A DNA stretch of 64,000 nt from positions 130,915,230-130,979,229 of the forward strand of contig CM076194.1 of the NCBI GenBank assembly GCA_038277395.1. Reading direction: 5' to 3'. Under the pieces are notes generated by a model. It was not told the origin of the DNA. It was given only the letters and a program-made list of their open reading frames with translations, and searched no databases. Every line of letters begins with the position of its first letter. Within the stretch, counting starts at the first letter, position 1. The DNA is from Dryocosmus kuriphilus. Lineage: Eukaryota; Arthropoda; Insecta; Hymenoptera; Cynipidae. Positions 20,440-31,379 of this stretch are shown piece by piece. A program made the position numbers and the translations under genes.

Positions 20440-23410
20440 TGGAAGTTATGCTACTGGAATATAGCGGGCATGGAGAGAAATAATAAGGAATTTACAAGAA
20501 ATTTATAACAGTAGGAAGCAGTATTAATGAAGAAAACGTGGTTACATGAAAAGGGATGGGAGAGAGTAAGGGCAAGATTACCCAGGAGTTACATATGGAA
20601 GATAGAGAGTGCAAAGAGGAAGAATAAAAAAGGAAGAGCAATGGAAGTAATGGTGACGGGAATGAGAAAAGGAATTATAACAGGGATGAAGGATATGGAA
20701 GAGAAAAAAGAAGAAACAGAAGGGGTAATAGTGCAAGATCTGAAGCTGGGAGAAGAGCGGTGGAAGATAGTAGGGGTGTATGTAAACGGGCATATGCAGG
20801 AAAAATCAGAGAAGATAAAAGAATTAATTGAAGGAAATGAAGAAGGGATAAGGCTTATAATAGGACGAGATTTTAATGCGAGAACAGGAGAAAGAAGAAA
20901 TAAGGATTTGGGAGAGAGAGAGGAAGGAAGTCCAAAAATAAGGCTTTGGACGGTGAGGGAAAGAAGTTGTTAAAGAGCATAGAATATAGAAGATGGTTTA
21001 TCTCAAGCGAATATATACAGGGGGGTGAGCAAGTGGCATATACATGAGCAGAAGGAAAAAAAGGGGACGATAATAGATTATGTGATAGAGGATGACGATG
21101 TAAGAGAACACATTAGAAACCTAGAGGTATTATAGGACACAGGTAAAAAGGAAGTTAAGGAAGGATGGCGAAGAAACTGGTGGGATTAAATATGTAAAGA
21201 GAAGAAGAAGGAAGTGAGAAAGGAACTAAGAGAATGAAGAAAAGAGAAAGGTAATGGAGAGAAGTATAGGAGGGGAAAAAAGGAGTATACTGTAATGCGT
21301 GATAGAAAAAAATAGGTGGAAAATAAAAGATTCGAAAAAGAGGCAGAGAAGGCTAGGAAGGAGGAGAAGGTTTGGAAAGTAGTAAATAAAGAGATAAAAG
21401 GAATGGAAAGAGTAAACCAGGATATTGAGATAGTATAATGGAAAGAACATTATATGGAATTGCTAGGAGGGGTAGAGAAGAAAATTAGGAAAGGGAAAAA
21501 AGAGAGAGGGTAAGACACGAGAAAGAGAACATAATGAGGGAAGGAATAAACAAGTTATTAGGATTAATGAGACTAAGACGCCTGGAATAGATGAGATTCC
21601 AAATGAAGTCTGAAAATACGGGGGAAAAAAACTAAAGTAATGGACATGGATAAGTGCAATAGAGTATGGAGTGGAGAGGGCTGGCCAGAATTATGGAAAG
21701 AAGGGATAGTCGTGCCGATAGTGAAAAAGAATAATGGTGAGGAGGTTACAGACTATAGGGGAGTGACGCTAATGCCATTATTATATAAGCTATATGTGAC
21801 TGCTTTATCGAAGAGGTTGAAGAAAGAAGTTGAGGAAAAAAGATAGTGCCAAAGAATCAAACAGGGTTTAGGAAAGGAATGGAACAGGTGGATAACATAT
21901 ATGTTTTGAATTATCTGGTGAATAAGAGGGTTGGAAGGAAGAAAGGGTTAATGATAGCAATGCTCGTGAATTTAAAAGCGGCATTTGACTCACTAGACCG
22001 AAATGAGTTTGAAAAAATTATAGTGAGAAATGGGATAAGAGAGGGCATAGTAAAGAGTGTATATGAAATTTTTAGAGAGACAAAAAGCAGGGTAGAGGTA
22101 GGATATCAAGTTGGAGACAGTTTTTGGCTAGCGAGAGGAGTGAGACAAGGTAGTCCTTTGAGCCGATTTCTGTTTAAAATTTTAATATGAGACCTGGAAG
22201 ATGAAATGAAGAGAAAAGGCTGGTGAGGGGGGGGGGGGGAGTTAAGATGGCAAAAGGAAAGATATACACACGGACGTATCCACATGATATAATAGTCATG
22301 GCGGAGGACGAAGAAGGGACGGCGGGCTTAATTACAGGATTGGAGAAATGCCTGGATGAGAAAAAGTTGAAAATAAATATAGAAAAGACAAAAATAATGA
22401 GGTTTAGAAAAGGAGGGGGAAGAAAGAAAAAATGGACAGGAAGATGGAAGGGAGTAAAGATAGAGGAAGTAAAGGTGTTTAGATATTTGGGATATACCTT
22501 GCAAAGCAATGGAGGTCACAGAGCTCACATAAGGGAAAGGATAAGAAAAGCAGCAGGAGTAATTTAATAAATATGGAGAATAGGAAAAAGAAGGTTTAAA
22601 AAAGACTAGAGGAGAAGAATATAGCTGTTTGATACGCTGGTGCAGCTGGTGTGTCTACGGAGCAGAGATATGGGGACAGAAGAAAAAGGAAGATATTGAG
22701 AGGCTACGAGAAAGGTATATAAGGTGGAAGCTAGGAGTAGACTGGAGGACGCCGGGTTATATGGTAAGAGAAACAGCACAAAGGCATAAATTGAGTTCTA
22801 GATGGGAAAGAGGGCATTGAAGTTTGAAGAGAAATAAAAAGAGGGAAAGGGTGGAGAGTTACTGGGGGATTGATTGAGGGAGATAGAGGAAAGGAGAGGC
22901 AGGGTGATAGAATTAACGAGATGTAAATAAAAAAGAAAGGATTTTTTTGGGGGATAGAGATATCGGAGATGGACAAGGAGTAAAGTATGAGGAATTGGAG
23001 AGAAACGACAGGGAAAAAAACAAATAATAGGAAGATGGGGGTTGATTGAAGAATTAAAATATAATAAGTGGTATAAGGTGATAAAAAGCGAAGAACTACC
23101 AAAGCATCTAGAAAATGGATAGGGAGAGGGGAGATGAGTAAGAATAGCAAGATTTAGATTGGGAAACGAAGAAAGTGAAGGGATATACTGAGAAGAGCAG
23201 GAGAATAAAAAGTGCAAAATATGTCAGTGGAAAGAAGAAACTTGGGAGCATGTTTGAGATGGATGTAGAAGAGGGATGGAAGAGAAAGGAAGTTGGCAGG
23301 AGAATGTGGAAAATATTTTAAGGGAGGAAGGATTGGGAAAAGAATGGATGAAGGGTTTAGAAGAAGCTAGAATGTTGGGTGTCGGCGGAGTGAGGGAGAG
23401 AATGTGAATA
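20440..23410 (+). pseudogene. LINE-A ORF2 (endonuclease, reverse transcriptase)
   Basis: Endonuclease traces: LPRSYIWKIESAKRKNKKGR, KIVGVYVNGHMQEKSEKIKE and RLIIGRDFNARTGERR. Reverse transcriptase: GVTLMPLLYKLYVTALSKRL, NQTGFRKGMEQVDNIYVLNY, a motif A region where LVNLKAAFDSL has Asn in place of the catalytic Asp, ARGVRQGSPLSRFLFKIL, then a degraded YADD region (TYPHDIIVMAEDEE) with a 13-G run at 22227 just before it. The thumb part has FRYLGYTLQSNGG. C-terminal remnants include LGVDWRTPGYMVRETAQR and run to about 23410. Many stops and frameshifts. Confidence 0.82.
22227..22239 (+). repeat. Poly-G tract (13 G)
   Basis: G run inside LINE-A ORF2, between RT motif blocks; it adds to the frame damage. 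Confidence 0.95.
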
Positions 23411-23779
23411 ATTGGAAGGACTTAAATAGAATGAAAGTGAAAAAGGCGTAAACGGATGTCGCATAGAAGCGTTAGAACTGTAGGTATTAATAATAATGAA
23501 ATGTAAAAATAAATTAAGTTTGCGGCTGCGTTTCGCTTGCTCTCTCTCGATCGTTCTCGTGCGCTCTCGTTCACTACTAGATCATTCGCCCGTTAGTTTT
23601 AGTTTTCGTTTGCGCTAGAATAAAAAATAGTGGTAAGAGTATAGATATAAGGATTAAGAATGTAAGTTGTAAATAGGTGTAAATAGTAATTTAAAGTAAG
23701 GTAATGTGTAACGTTGTAAGAAACGGAAGCCATGTAAACACTGACGGGGACATTATTAAATAAAGAAGAAGCAAAATCA

Positions 23780-23970
23780 GGTTTAATTAATTTCGTTCTA
23801 CAGTCGAACCAAGTTGAAAGTTAATCAGTTGGTGAAAAAGCGAAATAATGTGCAAAGTTAGACATCTAGCGAAGAAGAGAAATGAAGTTCAAATGGATAT
23901 CTGGTGAAGAAGAAAAGTAAAGTGCAAATTTATACGTCCCGTGGAGAAGAGAAGTAAAGCTTCAATAAAA
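23780..23970 (+). repeat. Imperfect ~55-60 bp tandem repeat
   Basis: Three to four units built on 'gaagaagagaaatgaagttc'-like and 'agtgcaaatttatac'-like words precede the ATG of the small protein at 23985. Could be its promoter region or untranslated leader. Confidence 0.55.
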
Positions 23971-23984
23971 AGCCTTTAAAAAAG

Positions 23985-24224
23985 ATGAATCTAACAAAGA
24001 TCAATGCAGTTAGCCAAATGGATAAGGTTCTACCACCTACAAAAGCACTGTCGGATCTTATTAAGGAGAAGTCGTATGCCGTGTCAGAGATTCGCCGAGT
24101 TCATACAAAGTACGGTAACAAGATAGTAGTTGAATTGGAGAAAAAGTTTTCAGTATTCTTACCTGCAAGTGTTATAAAAGTCTTTGATGATGCACAAGAG
24201 GAAGATACATTTGCAAAAATGTAA
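23985..24224 (+). CDS. Small conserved-looking protein, possible Polinton accessory
   Basis: 79 codons open from an ATG, with LTKINAVSQMDKVLPPTKAL, YAVSEIRRVHTKYGNKIVVE and FSVFLPASVIKVFDDAQEED. The stop at 24222-24224 may be a lesion: the next codons in nearby frames continue with a NYT...LGGPYNNFAFKYV-like ending to about 24300. The alternating strand pattern suggests a small OB-fold-like protein; I recall similar short proteins among insect mobile-element proteins but cannot name the family. It lies to the right of LINE-A, where the rest of the Polinton would be expected. Confidence 0.45.
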   Translation: MNLTKINAVSQMDKVLPPTKALSDLIKEKSYAVSEIRRVHTKYGNKIVVELEKKFSVFLPASVIKVFDDAQEEDTFAKM

Positions 24225-24447
24225 GAAGCAATCAAAGAAAGTAACTATACTTGCACTATCTTGGAGGGCCCTACAATAACTTCGCATTTAAGTATGTACA
24301 ATAAAATATCTGTTTTTGTAAACTGTATTAATAACAGTGTTTCTGAAGATAAATGTCTTCTTCTTTATAAAACAAAAACTTAACCGTTGTTAAAATATCT
24401 TAAGTTTATTAGGAATTTGATATAATTTAATTTCAATTTTAATATGT

Positions 24448-24623
24448 TGTTAGGAAGCCAGAGTCCATCGCCCAATATTAGGCTAACTGGGCTATATATG
24501 TAGAGGCTCTGCCCAAGCCCGGCCAGTTCCTCTCTTGTCCTCATACTGAATAAAAGTCCGTAAGTCAACTGTTTGACTTACGCTTAACAAAAAATATTAT
24601 TAAACAGTGTTTTCGGCATAACA
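24448..24623 (+). repeat. 5' LTR (176 bp)
   Basis: Starts TGTTAGGAAGCCAGAG and ends CATAACA. Shares with the 3' LTR 'actgggctatatatgtagag', 'ccagttcctctcttgt' and 'gtttgacttacgcttaaca'. Contains an AATAAA signal and short promoter-like AT words. Confidence 0.9.
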
Positions 24624-24626
24624 TTT

Positions 24627-24644
24627 TGGCGATCCTGCCAGGAT
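24627..24644 (+). promoter_or_regulatory. Primer binding site
   Basis: 'tggcgatcctgccaggat' lies three bases after the LTR. TGG at the start is the complement of a tRNA CCA end; the sequence is similar to arginine-type primer sites of some Gypsy elements, but I cannot fix the tRNA. Confidence 0.65.
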
Positions 24645-25399
24645 ACACTTAACGACTCAGAACCTACGGGATTCACCAGGAGATAAAACGAGTTATCTTG
24701 GATACCAACCTGGAACACGCAGGAAATAATTCTCCACGGAGATTATAAAGAGAATTCTACGGAATTCACTGAAGAGGAACTCCAGATTAATCTACGGATA
24801 ATTGGGAAGTACGAAAAGTAACTTTGTGCTGTGAAATTAAGTGCTGAATTAAGTAAGCCTTATACTACGTAGACAGCATAAAAGTGAAATCTAAAGGATT
24901 AAAAGAGAAAGGGTACGAAATATACATCGATGAAGCCCTACGAGGCCCGAAATCAGGCGGAAGACGTACCTGCGTAGCAGCTAGCTGAACGAGCCAACGT
25001 GCGAAACCCAGCCTAGTAGCAGTAGTAGTAATAGCGAGGCGACACGTCGCGTCGTCACGCTGGAATTTACAACAAGGTAAGGAAGATTGAAGTCCACGGA
25101 CAGTACCTACCATTATCAACATGACAGCAGTCGACTCCAGTTGCAGATAATAATCAGCCAGGTTTTCTACGGACACCAATCTGTTCATCGAAAGAATTGT
25201 CATCGTAAGTTTTTATAAAATTAAGATCAAAACCTGAAGAAAATAAGTCTCCTTTACGGTCTAAGGAAGGTAATCAATATAAAACCATAGTTAGTTTCAT
25301 ATTGGGTGGAGCAAAGTTTCGCGGTATTGGGTAAGGTACACTCCGCGTGCTCGCGAGCTCTACCTCTCCTTAATAAACAGAAATTTAATTTGGAATCAG

Positions 25400-25940
25400 T
25401 TGCGTTGTTTTAGACGACGCCCTGCATTTCACTGTATTAAGGACGAAGTCCAAATAAATACTAGAATAACTTCGCGACATACACCACGTCGACAAATAAA
25501 AATAAGTACACTGGCGTTTAACACATACCGTAATAGAAAAAACTACAGCACTGACGATAACAGTACAGACGATTCACTTGACGAATTTCTCCATCCTCTC
25601 CATGCTGTAAATATGTCTCGCGCTTATTCTCCAAACCGCGCTTCCCCCCCAAGCTTACAATCAACCAACGAATTATTAGTTCAATTAATGGCAAGAGTAG
25701 ATGCGATTTCTATAGGAAGAAGTACCCTCAGACAGGAAAACGATAACCGTATAGCAGAAATATCCCAGCTCTGTAAAAAATTAGGGTATTCAGGAGAAGT
25801 GGTAACGAAAACAGACAATTTATTAACGAAAGACGAAGATGACCAGCGATCAAGAGAAGACACAGACGTTGTAGACTTCAGGGCAATTAAATAAGGATAC
25901 AGACCAAGATGCATATCCTTTACCAGTTATAGATGATATT
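25400..25940 (+). pseudogene. Gag-like remnant fused to the RT start by deletion
   Basis: The open frame has a Ser-rich and polar stretch around ATG 25614, a helical segment (NELLVQLMARVDAISIG), and then abruptly VVDFRAI at about 25870, which belongs to the reverse transcriptase (VVDFRALN block). The rest of gag, the nucleocapsid and the protease are missing, so a large internal deletion joined gag to RT. One frameshift near 25890 separates it from the following RT frame. Confidence 0.65.
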
Positions 25941-26537
25941 TTGGACCAACTGGGAAATTCTAAATTCTTTTCTGCATTCGGCATGATAGCAGGATTTAAT
26001 CAGATTCCCATGAAAGAGGAATGTAAAACATATAGTGCCTTTTCTACTAGCCAAGGACATTTTGAGTATAACGGAATGCCATTCGGTTTAAAGAACGCAC
26101 CAGCTACATTCCAACGCATGATGAAAAATGCATTTAGAGGACTAATAGGGACTTTTTGCTTTTTATGCATTGATGCTATCGTTATTTTCGGAAAAACTAT
26201 TGAACTACACAATCGAAATTTGGAAAAAGTATTGCAACGCATCCAAGAACTCGGATTAAGACTTGAGCCAAATAAATGTGAATTTTTAAAACCAGAACTC
26301 GAATATCTAGGTCATATAATGACCAAGGAAGTAGCTGAACCAAACTCAGGAAAACTAGAGTCAATTAAAAACTTTAAAGCACTTAAAAATGTAAAAGACG
26401 TTCAATACTTTTTAGGATTAGACGGATACTATAGGAAATTTATCAAAAACTTCTCCAGTATAGCTAAACCTTTAACAAAACTCACACAAAGGAAGTCATA
26501 TTTGATTGGACACCAAATTGTAAAAAAGCCTTCGTAA
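25941..26537 (+). pseudogene. Gypsy reverse transcriptase
   Basis: Blocks: NSKFFSAFGMIAGFNQIPM (motif A, with Gly where catalytic Asp is expected), YSAFSTSQGHFEYNGMPFGL, KNAPATFQRMM, then FLCIDAIVIFGKT, where the YxDD box has lost its second Asp (IDA), followed by LEPNKCEFLKPELEYLGHIM and FLGLDGYYRKFIKNFSSIAK. Two essential Asp positions are changed; the frame ends at 26537 by a shift near the RNase H start. Confidence 0.9.
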
Positions 26538-26539
26538 CG

Positions 26540-27309
26540 TTAAAAAATGCTTTGACAACAACATGCGTTTTAAAATTCCCCAATTTCAAAGAACGATTTG
26601 TATTAACAACAGACGCATCGAACCAAGGCGACTTAGGCAATATTTACTAGGAAACACCTTTAAAACTCAAACCGACCACCGAGCACTTGTATGTTTACAC
26701 AATGTCAAAGACCCCAGCTCTCATTTGTTAAGATGGCGATTACGACTATAGGAATATAAATATGAAATAGAATACGTTAAAGGTAAAGAAAATAAAGTTC
26801 CAGATTGTTTATCAAGACTATTCCCAGTTCAAGAAAAAGATCTACTGGAACAAGCTTTAGAAGGAATAGACTTAGATATAACAACAGAAAGAATGCAAAC
26901 AGGGTTACTGGAAGTAGATATATTTGATACCCTAGTTATCATCGATGTCAGAATTTTAACTAAAGAAGAAATAATTAAAATCCCACATCCAAGAATGAAA
27001 GAAGCATCAATGGAACCCGAACTATCTGAAACAACGACCGAAGAAAACATTAAAGCTTACGAAGATTTTATAAACTGGCGATTAAACCCTGTAACAGGAA
27101 AAATTAAAACAAGACCGAATGCTATAGGTAAATTATGGAAGACCATCACTAAACATCAATTACCCGCAGCCAATGAAGAAGAATGGTTAAAGAAAATCAT
27201 GTGGATTATAGAGGAAGTAGCAAAAAAAAAAATTGACACTCATACGATTACCTTTTGGAGACCCTTTACATATTTACAACCAATGAAAAGGAGTTGGGAC
27301 AAAAAATAA
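26540..27309 (+). pseudogene. RNase H and linker remnants
   Basis: LTTDASNQGDLGN at about 26605 (RNase H start), then a deletion to TFKTQTDHRALVCLHNVKDP and SSHLLRWRLRL with a stop near 26748, and IEYVKGKENKVPDCLSRLFP. The following open frame (26893-27309) is a charged linker to the integrase. The central RNase H active-site residues are deleted. Confidence 0.75.
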
Positions 27310-27399
27310 TTGAATTCTTATCAAATTATTTCCCGGACCTTAGTTTCCGCATATGTTTCACTAATACTAGGAAACTTACGAAAAAGAAGAAAGAAAGAA

Positions 27400-28449
27400 A
27401 ATAATGAAGGAAGCACACTCAGTATACTTAGGAGAACGAAACACCATCGAAACTGCAAAGAAAATAGGCTTATGGATAAATGTGGATAAAGATCTAGTGG
27501 AATACGTAATGAATTGTCTAATATGTCAATTACAAAAAACTCTCCGAATTACAAATCAATCTTAAAGTATACTACCAGATATATCCTTAAAACCAAATGA
27601 CAAAATTTCGTTAGATATTTTTGGACCACTAACCGAGTCTACAAAAGGAAATAAATATATCCTTAGTATACAAGACAGCTTAACAAGATAGACTGTCTTA
27701 ATACCTATGTAAATGGAAACAACTGACGCTATTATTGAAGGGCTTTTGGAGCATTATATCTATATCCTCAGAGCACCTAAAGCTATCCTTTCGGATCGAG
27801 GAAGAAACTTCCTATCCGAACTCATGCAGCAGTTTGAGGAAGCTCTTAAAATACAACATATTAAGACCACTGCCTTCCACCCTCAATCAAATAGAGGCAT
27901 TAAAAGAATACACTCTACTTTGAGCAACTTGATTAAAACCAGCATTCAAGAAAATAACAAAGAATGAGACGAAAATTTAAAGTTCATATCTTTTTCAATT
28001 AACAGCATCAAAAATCAAATAACAGGATATTCACCCTATGAACTTACATTCGGTCGAGACCCTAACATCCCTTCAACTATTCCCCCATCTGCCAATTTAA
28101 CACATCAAATGTTAATCAAGAAATGGAGAGATAAAGAGGAACAAATCTTAACTAAAACAAGAGAACAAATACAAATACAAAACATCAAAAGAAAACTGAG
28201 ACTCGATAACAATATAGTCAGAAAACACCCAATTTACAAAACCGGTGGCAAAGTTAAGATCTTAATTAATACCAAGCTAAGTAAACTAGACCCAGCTTGG
28301 AAACGACCATGCGAGATCCACAATATTACTGACAATAATAACATTAAAATTAAAGTAAGAAATAACCTCGCGAAGACACATTTGGATAATACTATGCCCT
28401 ACTTTTCAGATGATTCTTTGGATTTTGTTACTCCCGGCAGTAGCCTCAG
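27400..28449 (+). pseudogene. Gypsy integrase remnant
   Basis: Zinc-binding end with MNCLICQLQK at about 27510, catalytic core with SLDIFGPLTESTKGNKYILS (first Asp), APKAILSDRGRNFLSELMQQ (second Asp), and SNRGIKRIHSTLSNL, where the catalytic Glu position is Lys. The C-terminal part follows with GYSPYELTFGRDPNIPS and a KVKILINTKLSKLDPAWKRP tail. Stops near 27567, 27690, 27711 and 27965. It would have inserted the DNA copy; now inactive. Confidence 0.88.
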
Positions 28450-29857
28450 CTAACTTTACGTTGCAAGAAATACATGAAAATATGTATATTGAAGATATCT
28501 TAAAAGTACACATATTTCATGATACTTGGATATTAATAATCGGAATAAATATGAAAAGCAAAGAATTGAGACTAAAACCGATAGACAACACCATACAACT
28601 AGCGGAAATAGTCTGTATCAAAAGATGCTCCTCTTTAGTTGAAGTTGAACTAATTAGGAACAGACACAACAGACTAGCCGCACAAAATAACATACAAATT
28701 AAACTTTTGAGAAAAAAAAGAAGAAACCGAAGAGCACTAGCTAACTTTATTGGACACATTTCTAAGACCCTTTTTGGAACCCTGAGTGAAAACGTCCTAA
28801 AGGAGAGCAACAATGAATTTGGTCACATATACACCGATAACAAGAAATTAACAAACATCATGCCTAATTACACCCGACTTCTAAAAATGATACTGGATTC
28901 ATCGTCCATGAATCACACAGGAAGGGAAGAAAACAATGTAACACATCAGTAGGAAACGAAAATGTAGTAAGACGACTTGCCAAGAACCTAAGTACTAGTC
29001 TCAATACCCTATCAAGAGATAGTTTTGTAAATAGTAAGCTAGTCCAGGCGGCTATAATGATTGAAGAAACATCAGAAGACATCGAGATGACAAGTATTGC
29101 GATAAACGACGGAAAACATGATATAGCTCATCCTCAAATTCTAACACCACTAACTTTAAAAGACACCATCGCAAAATTTGAAAGAAAACATCGCACTCGA
29201 TATCCCTTCGACAACGACGAAGAAAATTATCAACATATAATGGATATCAGTAACCTATCTCTCGCAATTATCAAAGGATTATTCACTTATATTCTTGAAA
29301 TCCTTATTATAGAAAAAGAAGAAGGATCCCTCCAACATATCATCCCAATCCCACATCCCATTAATAATATACATTCATCATTGATTCCAGACCACGAATA
29401 CATCATTACGTATAGAAGCTCTTATGTACCTACAGACGAAAGACTGATATCGTCCTGTAAACAGATCGAGAAATATAAAATTTGTCGTAGAAAACGGCCA
29501 AACATTAGAACCCTAAACAGCGACACCTGCGAAATCTCATTGATCAAAAGATACGCTACAACTAAATGTAATTCATCACATTATTTACTGAACAGAGAAA
29601 CATTTATACCCATAACTAACGGTTACATAACTGTACCACTAGAATTGTTGAAACTAGACATTGTATGTAGCAATACTATCACACAATTACGATTAGAAAC
29701 AGTAACTAGAATTACTGGAAGAAATTGTAAGATATACAACGAATTTGACAGTTTAGAATTAAATTCCCAAACTGAAGACTATTACACAGGAACCTGTAAT
29801 TTTAAGTACCAATTTAACTTAAACTCGCAAGATATACAAAACTTGAAGAAAAAATGA
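28410..29857 (+). pseudogene. Envelope-like (F-type) gene of errantivirus, broken
   Basis: The ATG at 28410 overlaps the end of the integrase frame. The first 15 residues are a hydrophobic signal-like segment. A cluster of basic residues at about residues 101-108 forms a furin-type cleavage site, directly followed by a Gly/Phe-rich segment similar to fusion peptides of baculovirus-F-like insect retroviral envelopes. The first frame stops at 28950; about 100 bp with several stops follow; a second open frame, 29057-29857, continues the ectodomain, including several cysteines. A C-terminal membrane anchor is not seen before the stop. The copy is non-functional. Confidence 0.75.
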
Positions 29858-30117
29858 TTAGATCACCCAACCAAATTTCTAACGATAACTTAAGAAAAGC
29901 TCGTTTAAGGCTAGATGACACTCAAAATATGTTAAACAACATCGCCACACAAAGACGTGCTAAAACATGGTCAGATACAGGTTGTTAGAATGTATTACAA
30001 TACATAGTAAAACCTATAATGCATAGTAACCTATAATGCTAGTGCACAACCTGCAACTGAACATACTCAAGAACTTAAAAACCGAAGAATCAAAATTTAA
30101 GAGACCAAATTTAATCT
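29858..30117. other. Region between env and 3' LTR
   Basis: Decayed tail of the env region; around 29900-29990 short coding words remain (NDNLRKARLRLDDTQNML, in frame after the stop), with no membrane anchor that I can identify. Confidence 0.45.
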
Positions 30118-30127
30118 AAAGAGGGGG
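30118..30127 (+). promoter_or_regulatory. Polypurine tract
   Basis: 'aaagaggggg' directly before the 3' LTR, the expected plus-strand primer. Confidence 0.75.
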
Positions 30128-30302
30128 TTTCTAGGAAGCCAGAGCCCACCCCCCACCCTCAGGCTTACTGGGCTATATATGTAGAGGCTCTGCCCATGCC
30201 TCGCCAGTTCCTCTCTTGTACTGTTACTGAATAAACGAGCTTAAATCATGTGTTTGACTTACGCTTAACAAAAAATATTATTACAGACTTTTTTCCATAA
30301 CA
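30128..30302 (+). repeat. 3' LTR
   Basis: Copy of the 5' LTR with substitutions; the first bases (TTTC for TGTT) are altered, the CATAACA end is conserved and followed by the ATGT duplication. Confidence 0.9.
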
Positions 30303-30306
30303 ATGT

Positions 30307-30990
30307 AAAATGGATACCTTTTTTCATTAAAAAATGAATTAATCCTGTAAAATAGCAACACGCCTTGACTTACAGCACTATTAAGTTGTACTCATTAATT
30401 TTAATCGTTGGGCAAAAATTCCCTGCGCTCTCACTTTACATAACAGTGGAAATATTTCGTTGGAATGATATTCAAATTTCACGATGGACAGTTATCGACT
30501 GTTTGAATTCGAATTTCATCAGTTGCCATTCCCTTCAGAATTAGACAAAATCGCTAGAAAACTGCCCTATTTTCATAATCCTGTAGAGCAGCATCGTTGA
30601 ATAGCAAATTTTCTGCTCTCCTAATCCTATAATGCAGCATCCCGTCTTACAAAGAAACATTGGTGGGTTGTGAAATCGAACTAAGTGCAACCACTTGCTT
30701 TATAAATTGCAAAAATGAAAACTGTAACAAATGTGAATGCAGAGTATTGGCAAAGCATAGACACTTTCGCGTGTATAAATCTGTTGGAATGGAGCATAGA
30801 GCAGTGGAAATAGTGGAATATAGAGCTGTGGATGAGTTTATCGCGGCAACGTCGATGTTCGAGGAGTCTTTACAGGGACTGCCGATGGCAATTGTAAGAC
30901 GCGCGCACACACTCACACACACGCGCCCGAACAGAGTCCGCTTCACTGCAAAAATCACCTTTGCCCAACCCATTCTTTTATTCGCACTCT
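30307..30990. other. Unassigned; short CA/CG-rich microsatellite
   Basis: AT-rich sequence without recognisable genes. Around 30898-30930 there is a short (CA)n/(CG) microsatellite. The open frame 30660-31112 has no family likeness that I can name. Confidence 0.4.
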
Positions 30991-30999
30991 TATTCTCGG

Positions 31000-31369
31000 A
31001 AATTAGCAGTATCAGAAGGATTAGGAAGAAAAAAAAGACTAAATTCAGTTATACGAGTATATGCTTTAAGAGACTGATAATTAACGTGACAAATAGTACT
31101 AGTCCGAGTTAATTTGGTTGAAGACGTGTCAGAGCTATTGGATTTGTTCCTAGATCTATTTGAAATTGCACTCTTCTCGTCAGGTTCAAGATTAACGCAA
31201 ATTTGACAGTATTTGATCCACACTTTTGGTGATAAATACGGCCGGACTTCATGCATTTTGCATGATACCATTGATTGCATTTATCCCAAATATAGTATTT
31301 AGTGTTGATTACAATCGACTGCAAGTACTTACCACAGGCATGGGGAGCATTATCGCCCGTGGACATCAT
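31000..31369 (-). pseudogene. PHD-finger fragment of a LINE
   Basis: The minus strand reads CGKYLQSIVINTKYYIWDKC then NQWYHAKCMKSG, a PHD-type zinc finger with some ligands changed, followed after a frameshift near 31210 by YCQICVNLEPDEK, the last Cys pair, a Ser/Asn-rich linker and STICHVNYQSL, which resembles the opening strand of an AP endonuclease. PHD finger followed by endonuclease is known in several insect LINEs. Only this scrap remains. Confidence 0.5.
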
Positions 31370-31379
31370 TTGTTCTTAT

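Larger units (their letters stand above)
19190..23775 (+). mobile_element. Purine-rich non-LTR retrotransposon (LINE-A)
   Basis: ORF1 remnant, ORF2 with AP endonuclease and reverse transcriptase, and a 3' UTR ending near 'aataaagaagaagc'. The coding strand is strikingly rich in A and G. It belongs to the same broad family as LINE-B at 47749 but has a different 5' region and 3' end. It interrupts the Polinton after the capsid gene. Heavily decayed. Confidence 0.85.
24448..30302 (+). mobile_element. Errantivirus-like Gypsy LTR retrotransposon, defective
   Basis: Flanked by a perfect 4-bp target duplication, ATGT (24444-24447 and 30303-30306). Contains 5' LTR, primer binding site, partial gag, reverse transcriptase, RNase H traces, integrase, env-like gene, polypurine tract and 3' LTR, all on the plus strand. 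The LTRs differ at many positions, so the insertion is old. It is an endogenous insect retrovirus-like copy with numerous breaks and cannot be active. Confidence 0.92.

Noticed and set aside
22731..23217. Hydrophobic 139-codon frames on the minus strand
   Set aside because: Antisense of the purine-rich LINE-A; membrane-like composition results from T/C-rich codons.
23780..23970. CRISPR-like array
   Set aside because: Units are imperfect, without constant spacers or an exact direct repeat, and the genome is eukaryotic. It is a degenerate tandem repeat.
24865..25203. Minus-strand 112-codon frame in the Gypsy leader
   Set aside because: Lies between primer binding site and gag on the opposite strand; no motif, and leaders of such elements are non-coding.
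30660..31112. 150-codon plus-strand frame with several Cys at its start
   Set aside because: The Cys spacing (CKNENCNKCEC) is not a complete zinc finger, and the second half overlaps a LINE fragment on the other strand; likely chance.
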